This document shows positions 20,133-30,142 of a DNA stretch of 45,633 bases, piece after piece. The DNA is from CAZSDW01 sp964605705 (lineage in GTDB: Bacteria; Fidelibacterota; UBA2242). The stretch covers positions 1-45,633 of the forward strand of contig CAZSDW010000028.1 in assembly GCA_964605705.1 (NCBI GenBank), in the 5' to 3' direction. Position 1 is the stretch's first letter; each line of letters begins with the position of its first letter. The translations under genes were made by a program, and so were the position numbers. Under the pieces are notes generated by a model. The model had not been told where the DNA came from. It did no database searches and was given only the letters and a program-made list of their open reading frames with translations.

Positions 20133-21674
20133 TCACGGTTTCCCTAGGCTTTCACGGACAAGCGGCAAGATCGTCCGGTAATACTTCTTATCCAGCGGGT
20201 AATCCCATTTGCGGAATTGTTTGCTAAGATCGTCTCCCGCCGCCACACTAAAAGCCGCAACATAAATTGTCTCACGCTTGGTGTTGTTATCGCCCGCTAA
20301 CTGAAAGATCCTGTCATTGATATCGTTCTTTAAAAATATCCGGAAAAAGTCCGGGAATATATCCCAGCCATACTGATCGCCCAGCCGAATGCAGATGCCG
20401 TCGATAATATCGGGAGTAATATATTTCCGATTGGGTCCCTGCTTTTCATAAAATTCCAGCGCCATCCCGAATTTTTCATGCATTGATTTATTTTCAGCGG
20501 CAAATAGATCTTTTACGACAAGTTTCAGATCATCCTTGTCGATTTTTTCGGTAATATAAAGACTGGCCAGTGTCGCCAGACCTTCAGCATAGCCAAAGAA
20601 TATTGGCGTTCGCTGATAATTCTCCCCGCCCATGAGATACTCGAATCCGGGCAGTCCGCCAAATTGAAAGTTGTGCCCCATCTCATGAAATGTGAGAAAT
20701 AACGGAAAAGTATTCTCAATGATATGATTTTTTCCAAAATGAATCGGATTACCGCTGTAGGCAAACGTAATGGTGGGATCATACAGAAAATCCTGTTTTT
20801 CGCCGGGAAGAGGCCCCAACGTCGGAACCTGGCCGGCTGCGAGTTGTTTTTCCAACAAATAACAGTTGTCCAGCAAATGGATCAAATCCAGCGTATCAAT
20901 CGTGGATTCATACCAACGGGGAAATTCTAGCTTGATATACTGTCCTTCATAGGTGTTAATCTTCCCCAGATCGCCGACGGTAAAGTCCTGAGGTTTACTT
21001 GTTCCGACCCATTCCGAGCCGTTGGGATAGACACGCAATTCCCAGCGGTATAGGCGTTTTTTAAAGTGCGATCCGTCGGGAAATACACCGTTAAAGACAA
21101 ACTTACAGGTATCGATCTGGTCCGAAATAAAATTCTGTGATTTATCCGTACTGTACACTTCAATCTCATATTTGGTAGTAGCGCAGTAGGGCCTCCAGCG
21201 AAAAATCAACGGATTCTGGTCGCTGACCGCTTCCAGGTCAAGGCTGTCGCCATCCTGCGGATAGATCGTTTTTGCGGCAAATCCATCAACCTGACTGACG
21301 ACATACTGTGGTTGTTTTTTAGTTACCTCGATGCTATCGGTCTTCCACTGCAACGGCATCCGCACACCGACACCCGCCGGATGAGTGATTAGGTAGTATT
21401 TGCCATAAGGCAGATTCGAAAACATAAAAATACCATCGGTTTCCGTCTTCGTCTCACCGAAATACAAACCTGTCACAGCATTATGAATATTAATTTGTAA
21501 ACTGCACGGAACGCTATTCTCAAGAAACAGGCCCCGGATTTCTCCACCTGTATCAGCATAGGTTGTTTCCATTGGAATAAATGTTCCTATTATTAAGATT
21601 ATCAGAAAAAATCCACTGTTTATACATTTTCTTCCGGTTCTTCCACTAAAAGTGGAAAAGGGATTACGGTTCAT
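20133..21674 (-). CDS. Secreted M60-like zinc metalloprotease with carboxypeptidase-regulatory-like domain
   Basis: The frame is open to 21731, but the ATG at 21674 has an AGGA about 8 nt upstream and gives a standard signal peptide cleaved near TTYA (513 residues). After the signal comes a carboxypeptidase-regulatory-like beta domain (GEIRGLFLENSV to LPYGKYYL), then a fibronectin-like segment, then the protease domain. The zinc site HEMGHNF is at residues 330-334 of this start, with a third ligand candidate in FGYAEGLATL about 29 residues later. The tail region (ITPDIIDGICIRLGDQYG to AAGDDLSKQF) aligns with the genes at 37164 and 39015. No T9SS domain is present. It may attack glycoprotein substrates together with GH172 and the amidohydrolase just downstream. 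Confidence 0.78.
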   Translation of the reverse strand: MNRNPFSTFSGRTGRKCINSGFFLIILIIGTFIPMETTYADTGGEIRGLFLENSVPCSLQINIHNAVTGLYFGETKTETDGIFMFSNLPYGKYYLITHPAGVGVRMPLQWKTDSIEVTKKQPQYVVSQVDGFAAKTIYPQDGDSLDLEAVSDQNPLIFRWRPYCATTKYEIEVYSTDKSQNFISDQIDTCKFVFNGVFPDGSHFKKRLYRWELRVYPNGSEWVGTSKPQDFTVGDLGKINTYEGQYIKLEFPRWYESTIDTLDLIHLLDNCYLLEKQLAAGQVPTLGPLPGEKQDFLYDPTITFAYSGNPIHFGKNHIIENTFPLFLTFHEMGHNFQFGGLPGFEYLMGGENYQRTPIFFGYAEGLATLASLYITEKIDKDDLKLVVKDLFAAENKSMHEKFGMALEFYEKQGPNRKYITPDIIDGICIRLGDQYGWDIFPDFFRIFLKNDINDRIFQLAGDNNTKRETIYVAAFSVAAGDDLSKQFRKWDYPLDKKYYRTILPLVRESLGKP

Positions 21675-21731
21675 ATCAACTGTCCTGTTCACAATTGTCA
21701 TTCTCTTAATATAGTATATTAGGGCTAACAT

Positions 21732-22078
21732 TTTGCTAAAGATGCCATCCTAGACCAAATTATTACAATCAATTGTATCGCTGATTCTCCATAAACTGTC
21801 AAAGGAGACATCGGTGCCTTTGGTCGTTCATCCAGAGTTAAATAACAGAATGTCAAACGACATAAATTGCCTGTTATTTTCAAAGATCACTTGCTAGTAC
21901 CTAAGTTGTACATTAAATACGCATAGTGTATTGAAACCCAATTCCAGTATGCTTTGATTATTCTTTTTGCTAATAGAACTACTGTTCCGGTAGATCCTTT
22001 GATTAAAACTCGTTAACCTTGCTTCGTAATGCTCTATTAGTCATACAACCATAACATTTAAAAAAACAGGATATTACT
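21732..22078. other. Intergenic region, 347 bp, boundary between two gene blocks
   Basis: This is the longest gene-free stretch in the central part. I see no gene on either strand. It holds a 6-bp hairpin (21800-21822, CAAAGG/CCTTTG) and an 8-bp inverted repeat CTAATAGA (21970-21977) / TCTATTAG (22033-22040). Neither has the T-run of a clear terminator. It probably contains the 3' end of the ABC transporter transcript and the promoter of the block starting at 21674. Confidence 0.5.
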
Positions 22079-23455
22079 CTAGGAATTTATTCTATCAAGA
22101 AACTTATTCGTCTCGTCATGTAGTCTTAGACAAATCTTTTTAGCGTCTAGTTCTTCACCATAATAGAGTAATTCCATATTTCGCCGGTAGATATCATTCC
22201 ATTCCTGATACTTGCTAATAAATGGAACGGCAACGCCATCACGGCGGGCTAAATCAAAAAATACCTTTTTATAATTACTAAGTTTTTGCCCCAACCGGCC
22301 CTGTGGTAATCCGTATTCATACATGGACATCCGGCTTACAAACATTCGACCCATTTTGCCAATAATTTTCAGGTTTTCGGGATTATTGAGCATATAGCGG
22401 ATCAATTCATAGGCGATATGTTTATGGGCTGCTTTTTGAGGAATCGATAATGCCGAACCACCAATAAATTGGAAGCGTCCTTTATCTCCGCGGGGAGTTG
22501 GTGCAATAGTCCAGTTAAATTTATCTTCCAGTAAATCAGCGAACGCCGGTGCTCCCAAATCAAAATTAATCGCTATCACGCCATCTACGAAAGGCTGCGG
22601 CCGACCCTGGGTTAATTCCGGCACAGGCGCAACTTTATGTTTCCAGCGCAGATCAGTCATCCACTGATAGGCTGCAAAGGTTTCGGGTAAATTGAATTTT
22701 GATTCCGTCCGATCCGCATTGAACCAGTCACCACCAAATGAGCGCAAGATCCAATACTGATATTCAGCGGCAGCTACGCTACCCAGATTAAGTCCAAATT
22801 GCCGATTACCCTTAGTCAACTTCTTGCCAACCCGCAGTAAATCATCGAATGTCCAATTTTCGTTCGGTAATTCCTCGTCTATTTTATTGTATATATCCAG
22901 ATTGATGTAAAGGCCACCTGTGGCATAATCATAGGGAAAAGCATACTGTGAATGATTGTATTGAAATTCTTCTACCTGAGTCGGATAATACTCCTCGGGC
23001 CAGCCATCCGGTTTGAAAAATTTGAAGAAGGGATCAAATTTTTGCAACAAATCAATCGATGCAAACGACTTGAGTCGGGTATCATGCATCCAGATAAGAT
23101 CAGGTGGCGAACCACCCGCTAACAGAACCGGCAATTTCGTATTGTAATTCGAAAAACTGATACCCCAATCCAGCTGCACTTTCATATTGGGATAATAGTT
23201 TTTAAAAAATTTATCTATTACCAGATTCCACTTTTCAAATTGAAAAGCACTTTCCCAACTCATAATTTTAAATATACCACTGATATTGGGGTCAACGACA
23301 CCCATGGTCCAGTCGGTCCGCGGGTAACGGACATCGAAGTTAAGTGGTTGAAACGCCTCCGTATTCTTTCTGTTGCCGCATAATTGCCAAAGTGACAAGC
23401 CGTAGGCACCAACTCCCAACTGTCCCATTCTCTTTAAAAATTCTCTTCTGATCAT
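22079..23455 (-). CDS. CUT1-type sugar ABC transporter substrate-binding protein
   Basis: 458 residues from the ATG at 23455, which has AGGAAAG about 6 nt upstream; the frame extends to 23500 without a ribosome site. The N-terminus MIRREFLKRMG carries twin arginines before a short hydrophobic stretch ending in LWQLCG, so it may be a Tat-exported lipoprotein. The body resembles extracellular solute-binding protein family 1: GSPPDLIWMHD, a periplasmic two-lobe fold, and the C-terminal helix pair with AYELIRYMLNNPEN. It is encoded with two permeases. Such proteins bind mono- to oligosaccharides; the ligand is unknown but should be the product of the glycosidases in this locus. Confidence 0.9.
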   Translation of the reverse strand: MIRREFLKRMGQLGVGAYGLSLWQLCGNRKNTEAFQPLNFDVRYPRTDWTMGVVDPNISGIFKIMSWESAFQFEKWNLVIDKFFKNYYPNMKVQLDWGISFSNYNTKLPVLLAGGSPPDLIWMHDTRLKSFASIDLLQKFDPFFKFFKPDGWPEEYYPTQVEEFQYNHSQYAFPYDYATGGLYINLDIYNKIDEELPNENWTFDDLLRVGKKLTKGNRQFGLNLGSVAAAEYQYWILRSFGGDWFNADRTESKFNLPETFAAYQWMTDLRWKHKVAPVPELTQGRPQPFVDGVIAINFDLGAPAFADLLEDKFNWTIAPTPRGDKGRFQFIGGSALSIPQKAAHKHIAYELIRYMLNNPENLKIIGKMGRMFVSRMSMYEYGLPQGRLGQKLSNYKKVFFDLARRDGVAVPFISKYQEWNDIYRRNMELLYYGEELDAKKICLRLHDETNKFLDRINS

Positions 23456-23503
23456 TGTATCTTTCCTGAAAATAAATTGGTTGTCGTTTTTATGAATCAA
23501 TAA

Positions 23504-24346
23504 TTAGCCCTTAAGCCCCGATGTCACAATTCCTTTCACATAGTACTTTTGTCCGATGATAAACAGTACAATGATTGGAATAACGGTAGCGCATGACGCC
23601 GCCATTATTAAATGCCACGGGGTCTCCGCTGCGATACGGGTTTGAAACATTACCAAACCAAGAGGCAGCGTTTTATTTGAAATTGTATTAATCATGATCA
23701 GGGGCCAAAAAAACTGATTCCAGGTTCCCATGAATGTAAATATTCCCAGAGTGGCAAACACCGGTTTACTTAATGGTACAATTATTTTCCAGTAGAGTTT
23801 CCAGTAACTGCACCCATCTATTTTAGCCGCATCCTCAAGTGCCCGGGGAATTCCCATCATAAATTGGCGCATCAGAAAAGTTCCCCAGGCGCTAAATACA
23901 CAGGGAATAATTAGTGATTTAATGGTATCAACCCAATGCAGGGATTGCATAATAATAAATAACGGAATCATCAGGACTGGAAAAGGAATCATCATTGTGG
24001 CCAGATATATTAGGAATAATTTATCCCGACCCGGAAACCGCAGACGCGCAAAGGCATATCCACCAAGAGAGCAGGTAAACAGTTGACCAATTGTGACACA
24101 AATCGTTACAAACAACGAGTTTACCAGAAACCGATCAAAAGGAAGCGCCTTCCAGGCGTCGACATAGTTTGACCATTGGTATTTTTTCGGTGTAAACACC
24201 GGCGGAAATGTCCAGATTTCCCCGGCGGTTTTAAAGGATGAAAGAACCATCCACAAAAACGGCAGGATAACAATGATACTGCCGATAATCAATATCGAAT
24301 AAGTAAATGTATCCGCAATATATTTTTGAGTACTTTTTTTCAACAT
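23504..24346 (-). CDS. Sugar ABC transporter permease, MalG type
   Basis: 280 residues with six predicted membrane helices. The EAA loop that docks the ATPase is visible as ALEDAAKIDGCSYWKLYWKI followed by VPLSKP. Family CUT1 inner-membrane permease. It starts 6 nt after the stop codon of the partner permease and ends immediately before the binding-protein gene, so all three form one unit. A GGTGG/AGG-like ribosome site lies within the end of the previous gene. Confidence 0.92.
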   Translation of the reverse strand: MLKKSTQKYIADTFTYSILIIGSIIVILPFLWMVLSSFKTAGEIWTFPPVFTPKKYQWSNYVDAWKALPFDRFLVNSLFVTICVTIGQLFTCSLGGYAFARLRFPGRDKLFLIYLATMMIPFPVLMIPLFIIMQSLHWVDTIKSLIIPCVFSAWGTFLMRQFMMGIPRALEDAAKIDGCSYWKLYWKIIVPLSKPVFATLGIFTFMGTWNQFFWPLIMINTISNKTLPLGLVMFQTRIAAETPWHLIMAASCATVIPIIVLFIIGQKYYVKGIVTSGLKG

Positions 24347-24352
24347 TTTAAC

Positions 24353-25258
24353 CTATTCCACTCCCTCATCATAAACCCATCTGTTTGCCAACCGCCATTG
24401 GATCAGAGTCAGAACAAGGATTATCAGAAATAACATCATTGCCACCGTGGCCGCATATCCCATTTTAAACCATTCAAAAGCGTTTTGAAAAATATAATAC
24501 ACCAGAGTTGTTGTCGATCCCGAAGGACCTCCACGGGTCATAATATAAAACTGATCAAATCCCTGTATGGCACCGATGGTTGTGGTAACCAGCACAAAAA
24601 AGGTTGTAGGTGATATAAGCGGAATCGTAATATGAGTGATTTGACTCCACCATCCGGCCCCATCTATTTCAGCGGCTTCATAATATTGGGCTGGGATATT
24701 CTGTAATCCCGCTAAAAAAATCAGCATGGAATATCCGACGCCTTTCCAGATCCCCATAATAATGATTGCCGGCATAGCCCAAGTTTTACTCTGCAACCAT
24801 CGTGGCCCGTTGATTCCCAGTTTGCCTAGAATAAAATTAAATAATCCAAAATCGGCATTGTACAACCATGACCATACAATCGCAATCGCAACCAACAGGG
24901 TAATGCTGGGCAAAAAATACAAAGTCCGAAAGAATACGATTCCCCGTATTTTCCGGTTGAGTAGATATGCCAAAATAAAAGCCAGTATGATTGTCAGCGG
25001 AATCGTTCCAATCGCATAATAAAACGTATTCCACAAATACTTCCAAAACAGCCGGTCTTTCAGGAGGTCAGCGAAATTTTCAAGCCCTATAAAGTTAGGT
25101 TTTGTAGCCAAATTCCATCTTGAAAAGGTGAGAATTATACTCGCAATGATTGGCAATAGGCTAAAAATTAGGAAACCGATTAGATTCGGTGATAAAAAAC
25201 CAAAACCGGCGATTTTCTCTTTTTGGATGTAATTTGGCATAAATAATTTCATCTTCAT
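24353..25258 (-). CDS. Sugar ABC transporter permease, MalF/UgpA type
   Basis: 301 residues with six predicted membrane helices. The EAA loop reads YYEAAEIDGAGWWSQITHI followed by IPLISP. It lacks the large periplasmic loop of Escherichia coli MalF, as is usual in CUT1 importers of this size. It pairs with the MalG-type permease 6 nt downstream. The start ATG is not preceded by a recognisable Shine-Dalgarno sequence. No ATP-binding subunit is encoded anywhere in the window; CUT1 systems often borrow a shared ATPase encoded elsewhere. Confidence 0.92.
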   Translation of the reverse strand: MKMKLFMPNYIQKEKIAGFGFLSPNLIGFLIFSLLPIIASIILTFSRWNLATKPNFIGLENFADLLKDRLFWKYLWNTFYYAIGTIPLTIILAFILAYLLNRKIRGIVFFRTLYFLPSITLLVAIAIVWSWLYNADFGLFNFILGKLGINGPRWLQSKTWAMPAIIIMGIWKGVGYSMLIFLAGLQNIPAQYYEAAEIDGAGWWSQITHITIPLISPTTFFVLVTTTIGAIQGFDQFYIMTRGGPSGSTTTLVYYIFQNAFEWFKMGYAATVAMMLFLIILVLTLIQWRLANRWVYDEGVE

Positions 25259-25332
25259 AAGTAATTAACTATATATTATAAAAATAATACTTTAAATAAA
25301 TATTTTTATTTCTTTTTTAGACATCCATCGAT

Positions 25333-26325
25333 TTAGGCAATATCAATTATTACTTTGATAGTCTTATCCAATTCGTTATAGCATTTATTTAATCCTGTTT
25401 CCAACTTTTCCAGAGGTAAGTGATCGGTAATTAGTTCTTTGACTTTAATTTTTTTCAAACTAACTAAATCAACAACAAAATTGCTTAGATTTTTAGTTAT
25501 TTCCAAACCAGGTTCAAATCCTCTTACTGTAATATCTTCGTTGCTTATAAGTTGTGTATTAATCGAGTCGTTAGTACAACGATGCCCAAAAATAATATAT
25601 CTACCGTGACGTTTTAGTAAATTCAGCGCCAGATCTATTGAATTTCCCTGAGTCCACCTGTTATCGCCCATCGCGTCGATGACGGCATCGACCTTTCCAA
25701 CCATTTGGCTGAGAATATCAAACGCTTCCTCATAACTTTTACCATTTAAATTTAAAGTATCATCAGCAGCCAACTCTTTTGATTTTGCCAGACGATTGGA
25801 AAATAAATCTACCGTATATAATTTAGCAACCCCAACCAATCGTGCTTCCTGGGCTAAGAGTAAGCCAGCAGGTCCTTGACCCAACACAAGTATTTTATCT
25901 CCTATATGAAGACCGGCATCATAAATCAATCGTATCGTGCCACATACTAATTCCAGTAGCGCACCTTCATCATAACTTATACCATTCGTCAATTTACATA
26001 CTCCGAGCGCATTTGGTTTGATAGCATTATATTCGGCAAATCCTCCTGTCATTTTAACCCAATATCCGATACGATCGCCTACTTTATATTCATTTACACA
26101 TTGATTACCAACTTCTAATACTTCCCCACAGCACTCATGTCCGAGAATATGAGGAAATTCAGGCATTGCGTATGAACGAAAAGTTCCATCCCAGATATGT
26201 GTATCGGTAGAATTACAGATTGCAGAACGACGTACTTTAATTAACAACTCATCAGAGCCACATTGCGGCTCTGGCATATTCCTAATTGTCAGTTGCTTCG
26301 GACCATATAAAACAGCGGCTTTCAT
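25333..26325 (-). CDS. Zinc-dependent MDR-family sugar alcohol/alcohol dehydrogenase
   Basis: 330 residues, medium-chain dehydrogenase/reductase family. Catalytic zinc residues are visible as Cys37 in AICNSTD and His63-Glu64 in GHECCGE. The Rossmann nucleotide motif is LGQGPAGLL. The four-cysteine structural zinc lobe found in many family members is absent. Relatives include sorbitol/polyol and threonine dehydrogenases. The ATG overlaps the isomerase stop by four bases, and an AAGGAG lies just inside that gene, so both are co-translated. It probably oxidises a hydroxyl of an imported sugar or polyol using NAD(P). The substrate is not evident. Confidence 0.86.
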   Translation of the reverse strand: MKAAVLYGPKQLTIRNMPEPQCGSDELLIKVRRSAICNSTDTHIWDGTFRSYAMPEFPHILGHECCGEVLEVGNQCVNEYKVGDRIGYWVKMTGGFAEYNAIKPNALGVCKLTNGISYDEGALLELVCGTIRLIYDAGLHIGDKILVLGQGPAGLLLAQEARLVGVAKLYTVDLFSNRLAKSKELAADDTLNLNGKSYEEAFDILSQMVGKVDAVIDAMGDNRWTQGNSIDLALNLLKRHGRYIIFGHRCTNDSINTQLISNEDITVRGFEPGLEITKNLSNFVVDLVSLKKIKVKELITDHLPLEKLETGLNKCYNELDKTIKVIIDIA

Positions 26326-27194
26326 TTTTTCTCTCCTTTTTCTAATGCTTGAACTGTATTATTAATGTTTTTGCTAAATATTTCCTGGAGTTGATTGGGA
26401 TGAACATGCGGCTCCATCGTAAAGTATCCTGCATAATCATCGTTTATTAACTCTGAAAAAAGTCCATCATAACAAATTGCTCCCTCCCCCAACTCACAAC
26501 ATAGATAATCTCCCGACTGATCCTGCCATAAAAATCCCTCTTGAGGCTTTTTATATAAAGATTTATGATATTTCATACCATCTTTAATATGAATATATTT
26601 TATGTATTTTTTTAACAAACGGTACGCATATGGGTATGGCTCCTCACCGGCAAAATAAAAATTACATGCATCAAAATTTATTCGAAAATAAGGTGAATCA
26701 ATCATTTCTACAAGTTCCAGAACATGTTCGGCCTTTCGAGTAGGATCAACACCAGTAATATCAAATTCATTTTCAAGAACAATCGTAATTTTTTCTTTCT
26801 CCGCATATGCCAAACACGTGGCAATATTTTCTTTATAACATTTTAATGCTTCTTGTGGAGTTCTATTTGGATTTGCGCCAAAATAGGTATTGACAACATT
26901 AGCTCCTAAATATTTCGCAGCCTTGATACTTTGTATAATTAGTGCTTGTCTTTGGCCAACATTACCGGGAAGATTTAATTGCGTCCAGGTTGAAACACAG
27001 ATTGCTTGGAGTTTTCTTTTATCCAGTTCCTTTTTTATTTTTTCAATATTATCATATTCAAAGTTATGAGGAATCCACAATTCCAAATTCGACACCCCTA
27101 AATAATCTGCAATAGCGTATATCTCTTCAATGGGCCGATGGGGATACTCAGTTCCCGAGATAGCAATTCTTTTCATTTCATGTTCAATCTGCAT
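26322..27194 (-). CDS. Sugar phosphate isomerase/epimerase-like TIM-barrel protein
   Basis: The frame reaches a TTG at 27245. I prefer the ATG at 27194, which has AGGGGA about 12 nt upstream, though an ATG at 27176 (MKRIAISG) would also start at the first barrel strand. The protein is of the xylose-isomerase-like TIM-barrel family (PF01261 type). Metal-ligand motifs are VLENEFD, RINFDACNFY, YIHIKDG and a late glutamate in TMEPHVHP. It probably isomerises or epimerises a sugar or keto-sugar. Pairing with an adjacent dehydrogenase is a common arrangement in pathways that oxidise a sugar, epimerise it and reduce or cleave it. The precise reaction is unknown. Confidence 0.82.
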   Translation of the reverse strand: MQIEHEMKRIAISGTEYPHRPIEEIYAIADYLGVSNLELWIPHNFEYDNIEKIKKELDKRKLQAICVSTWTQLNLPGNVGQRQALIIQSIKAAKYLGANVVNTYFGANPNRTPQEALKCYKENIATCLAYAEKEKITIVLENEFDITGVDPTRKAEHVLELVEMIDSPYFRINFDACNFYFAGEEPYPYAYRLLKKYIKYIHIKDGMKYHKSLYKKPQEGFLWQDQSGDYLCCELGEGAICYDGLFSELINDDYAGYFTMEPHVHPNQLQEIFSKNINNTVQALEKGEKK

Positions 27195-27251
27195 TTCAAT
27201 TAATCTTCCCCTATATAATTCACCGTTACCAACTTTAATAATCAACTTTCT

Positions 27252-28247
27252 TTAAAAAGCAACCGTCAAACCAGTTTGCGATAAAAGTCCAAAATCCCGC
27301 AGGTTTAGTGTTGAATAACCAAACTCAAATGATGTATTTTTTATATGGAAACAAACACCTGCACCGGCACTCCAATCAAAACCATTGCGATTGAATTGAT
27401 ACCCACCTCTTAGAATGTAATTTTCCATAAATTTATATTCCAAACCGGTACTTCCAGTTTGTCCTATATCATTAAAATAATTTACACTGCCCATAATTGT
27501 CAATTTATGATAGTTCATCTTTAACATATCATATCCTGCTCCAAAACGAAAACATATTGGGAGACGAATATTATTAGGAACAATTTCCAAGAGTGTTTCA
27601 TCAGTTTTATAATCAGGAAAAATCTGATATTCCAACTGCAACTGATCACCGGATATCTGCTTATCTATTCCAAAATTATTAAAGGACATACCGACATGAA
27701 ACTTATTATAGTTATAGACGAATCCCATATCAAATGCCCATCCGCTAGATACCATATCCCAGATCATTTCACTAACATATTTTACAGAAAATGCCGCACC
27801 GAAACGGTCTGTAATTTTGCGTCCATAAGTCGCCGTAACCGCCATATCGGACGCTGTAAATTTCCGACCGGTCCCTTGAGGTTCAAGAATTGTGGTTTCT
27901 TCCATATCATCCATAGTAATAAAATTGACAGATGCGCCAATATAATCATTATCTGAAACTGGCGCTTTTAATCCAATATAATTATGGTTAATCGACGCAA
28001 TCCACCTGTCAACAAAAAAGTTTGCACTTCTTTTATTATCCAGGCAAATACCAGCAGGGTTCCAAAACAAAGATGTTGGCCCCTCAGGTATAGCAATATT
28101 TGCCCCTCCTAAAGCTACCTCGCGCGCACCCACCCCCAATTTTAAAAACTGAAAGCCGGCCGTTCCGACTTTGTTGTCAATTTCTCGAGCAAGCGTTAAA
28201 ATTGGCAACACAAGTAATAAGACTTTTACTTTTAGATTTACACCCAT
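27252..28247 (-). CDS. PorV/PorQ-like outer-membrane beta-barrel protein
   Basis: 331 residues with a signal peptide (cleavage near LTLA). The mature start GTAGFQFLKLGVGAREVALGGA followed by PEGPTSLFWNPAGI is the hallmark of the PorV/PorQ family, related to FadL-like barrels. PorV helps T9SS cargo with C-terminal domains onto the surface. The rest is alternating beta-strand sequence ending in an aromatic residue (LTVAF), as for an outer-membrane barrel. A GAGG lies about 8 nt before the ATG. It follows two T9SS-like secreted proteins and a TonB-dependent receptor, so it may be a locus-specific export partner rather than the housekeeping PorV. Confidence 0.85.
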   Translation of the reverse strand: MGVNLKVKVLLLVLPILTLAREIDNKVGTAGFQFLKLGVGAREVALGGANIAIPEGPTSLFWNPAGICLDNKRSANFFVDRWIASINHNYIGLKAPVSDNDYIGASVNFITMDDMEETTILEPQGTGRKFTASDMAVTATYGRKITDRFGAAFSVKYVSEMIWDMVSSGWAFDMGFVYNYNKFHVGMSFNNFGIDKQISGDQLQLEYQIFPDYKTDETLLEIVPNNIRLPICFRFGAGYDMLKMNYHKLTIMGSVNYFNDIGQTGSTGLEYKFMENYILRGGYQFNRNGFDWSAGAGVCFHIKNTSFEFGYSTLNLRDFGLLSQTGLTVAF

Positions 28248-28370
28248 ATCTTACCTCGCTTTTTATTATTTCAGATTTCATGCTGAGCCTACAAAATCAA
28301 CACTATACCATTACTTTTCCAAAAACCGGTTTCGTTGTCATGTGTTCATTCTGTTTTACCAAATTGTCAT

Positions 28371-30142
28371 TCACCTTATGATTGCGAATTTACCCACATC
28401 ATTTCCATAGGGTGAATCCAGATAAAATACATATACACCGGTCGATAACTTCTGATTATTCCGCGTCATCAGGTTCCAAAATGCCGTCCCCTTCGTCTGA
28501 CTGTCAAATCCTCCAGGATAAGGATCATTGTGACGGATCGTCCTCACCAGATCACCCGCAAGCGTATATATTCTGATCGTACACTCTGTCGGCAAATTAA
28601 TAAACTGGATCTTCTGATAATCATTATCTATATCCCAGGCCGCCCGCACCAAGTACGGATTCGGTACTACCTTCACCGCCAATTTAGTATGATAATTCAC
28701 CTGACTCGCTACCGTCGAAAACCGATAAACATCTCCTTCACGCGGAGCACAATGCCCTGAAAACCTGACGATTAGTGAATCTCCTGCCGCTACCTCTCCT
28801 TGAGGATCCTCAATAAATATAAATGCTCCCGGTACATAAATCTTGTATCCTGCCGCTTCATTGGATAAACTGTTCCGGAAATCTACCGGATTATTATACC
28901 AAGTCCAGGTCGTATCACCGGATAACGAATCCACCGATAGCATGACCTTTTCATAACTGGCCAGAGCCCAGGTATTCCCAAAAGACTTTGCTTCATAAAG
29001 TAACGTATCGCCGGTATCAAGATTATATACATTGGTACGCCTTTTACCGGATAACTCATAAAATTCTATCAGATATTCATGGGGTAGAAAATAAGCACCG
29101 TATGGTAAGTCCAACGGTATGCTCGTCTGGGGAGTGGTATAAGTATCAAAGTCCGTCTCAGAATGAATCGTCACGCCAGACTTTGATTGAGTAAAATAGA
29201 CCGTATCGATTGTATTCAATAACAGACCCGGTCCCGTATAATTTAGCGCCATGCCATCAAAAAGATCCGACTTTACCGTCGTTGGCGGATTACCGATCGG
29301 AAAATTCAGTGTGCTGACGATTGTGTCTTCAATGGCCGTATCTACCAGATAAATATCCGGACCGTAGCTGGTCACTTCCTTATCGTACCGAAAACTCGCT
29401 AAATTGGAAAAGCGAAGCTCAAAGGTCTTGTCCTTGACGCTGTCTGATATTAAATATTCCGGACTGACTGTAAACTGTACCTCATCGGCTGAGCCCGATA
29501 CAAGTTCTAAGCCCTCAATCTGAGGAGTGGTGAAATTCGACGACGGTGAATTAGGGGATTCCGCTTTGAAATTACTACCAAACACCATTCCGGTCTCTAG
29601 GGGAGGAACCACCTCGTATTCAGGATCGCCATAGTTCAGTGGTTGATATTCGCCCCTGTCATAGGCCGTAACCGCATAAAAATATAACTTTCCGTTGATC
29701 AGGTCCTCATCTACATAGCTGTGAGCCAGCCCCGTGTTCGTACCAATCGAATTTCCCAAATCATCATAACTGACCTTGTCCCACTGACCCAGCATCGTAA
29801 AACTGCCCTCATCACCGGTAGTACTTTTCCATAACTTGTAACCCTCAAAATCCAGTGAATCGGAAAAATCTGATAATGACAGGATCCTCTCAACTGTCTT
29901 TTCGGCTTTATCATCCCAAGTCACTACGATCTTTTGATCCAGTGGCGTTAACTGAATCCGGGGCATTGCTGGCGGTTGTGGAAACTGATAATCATTGTCG
30001 TACACAAACTGTGCGTTTCGGCAAACTCGCTTAAAATAATCCGCATAATGGTCCTTCTGCCCTTTTACCGATGAATCATAATACCACATCGGCCAGGCAA
30101 AACACAACGCCACTACAAAGGTAGTCGAATCACCATAGGCCA
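28371..30142. repeat. 1772-bp direct repeat, copy 1
   Basis: This 1772-bp block appears to be identical to 31340-33111 (offset 2969 bp). It starts just outside the stop codon and ends inside the coding region, where the two genes diverge abruptly. It covers the 3' 63% of the gene at 28371-31163. Confidence 0.93.

Noticed and set aside
21800..22040. Small inverted repeats in the 347-bp intergenic region that might be a terminator or a miniature element.
   Set aside because: Arms are only 6-8 bp, no T-run or target duplication accompanies them, and they are expected by chance in AT-rich DNA.
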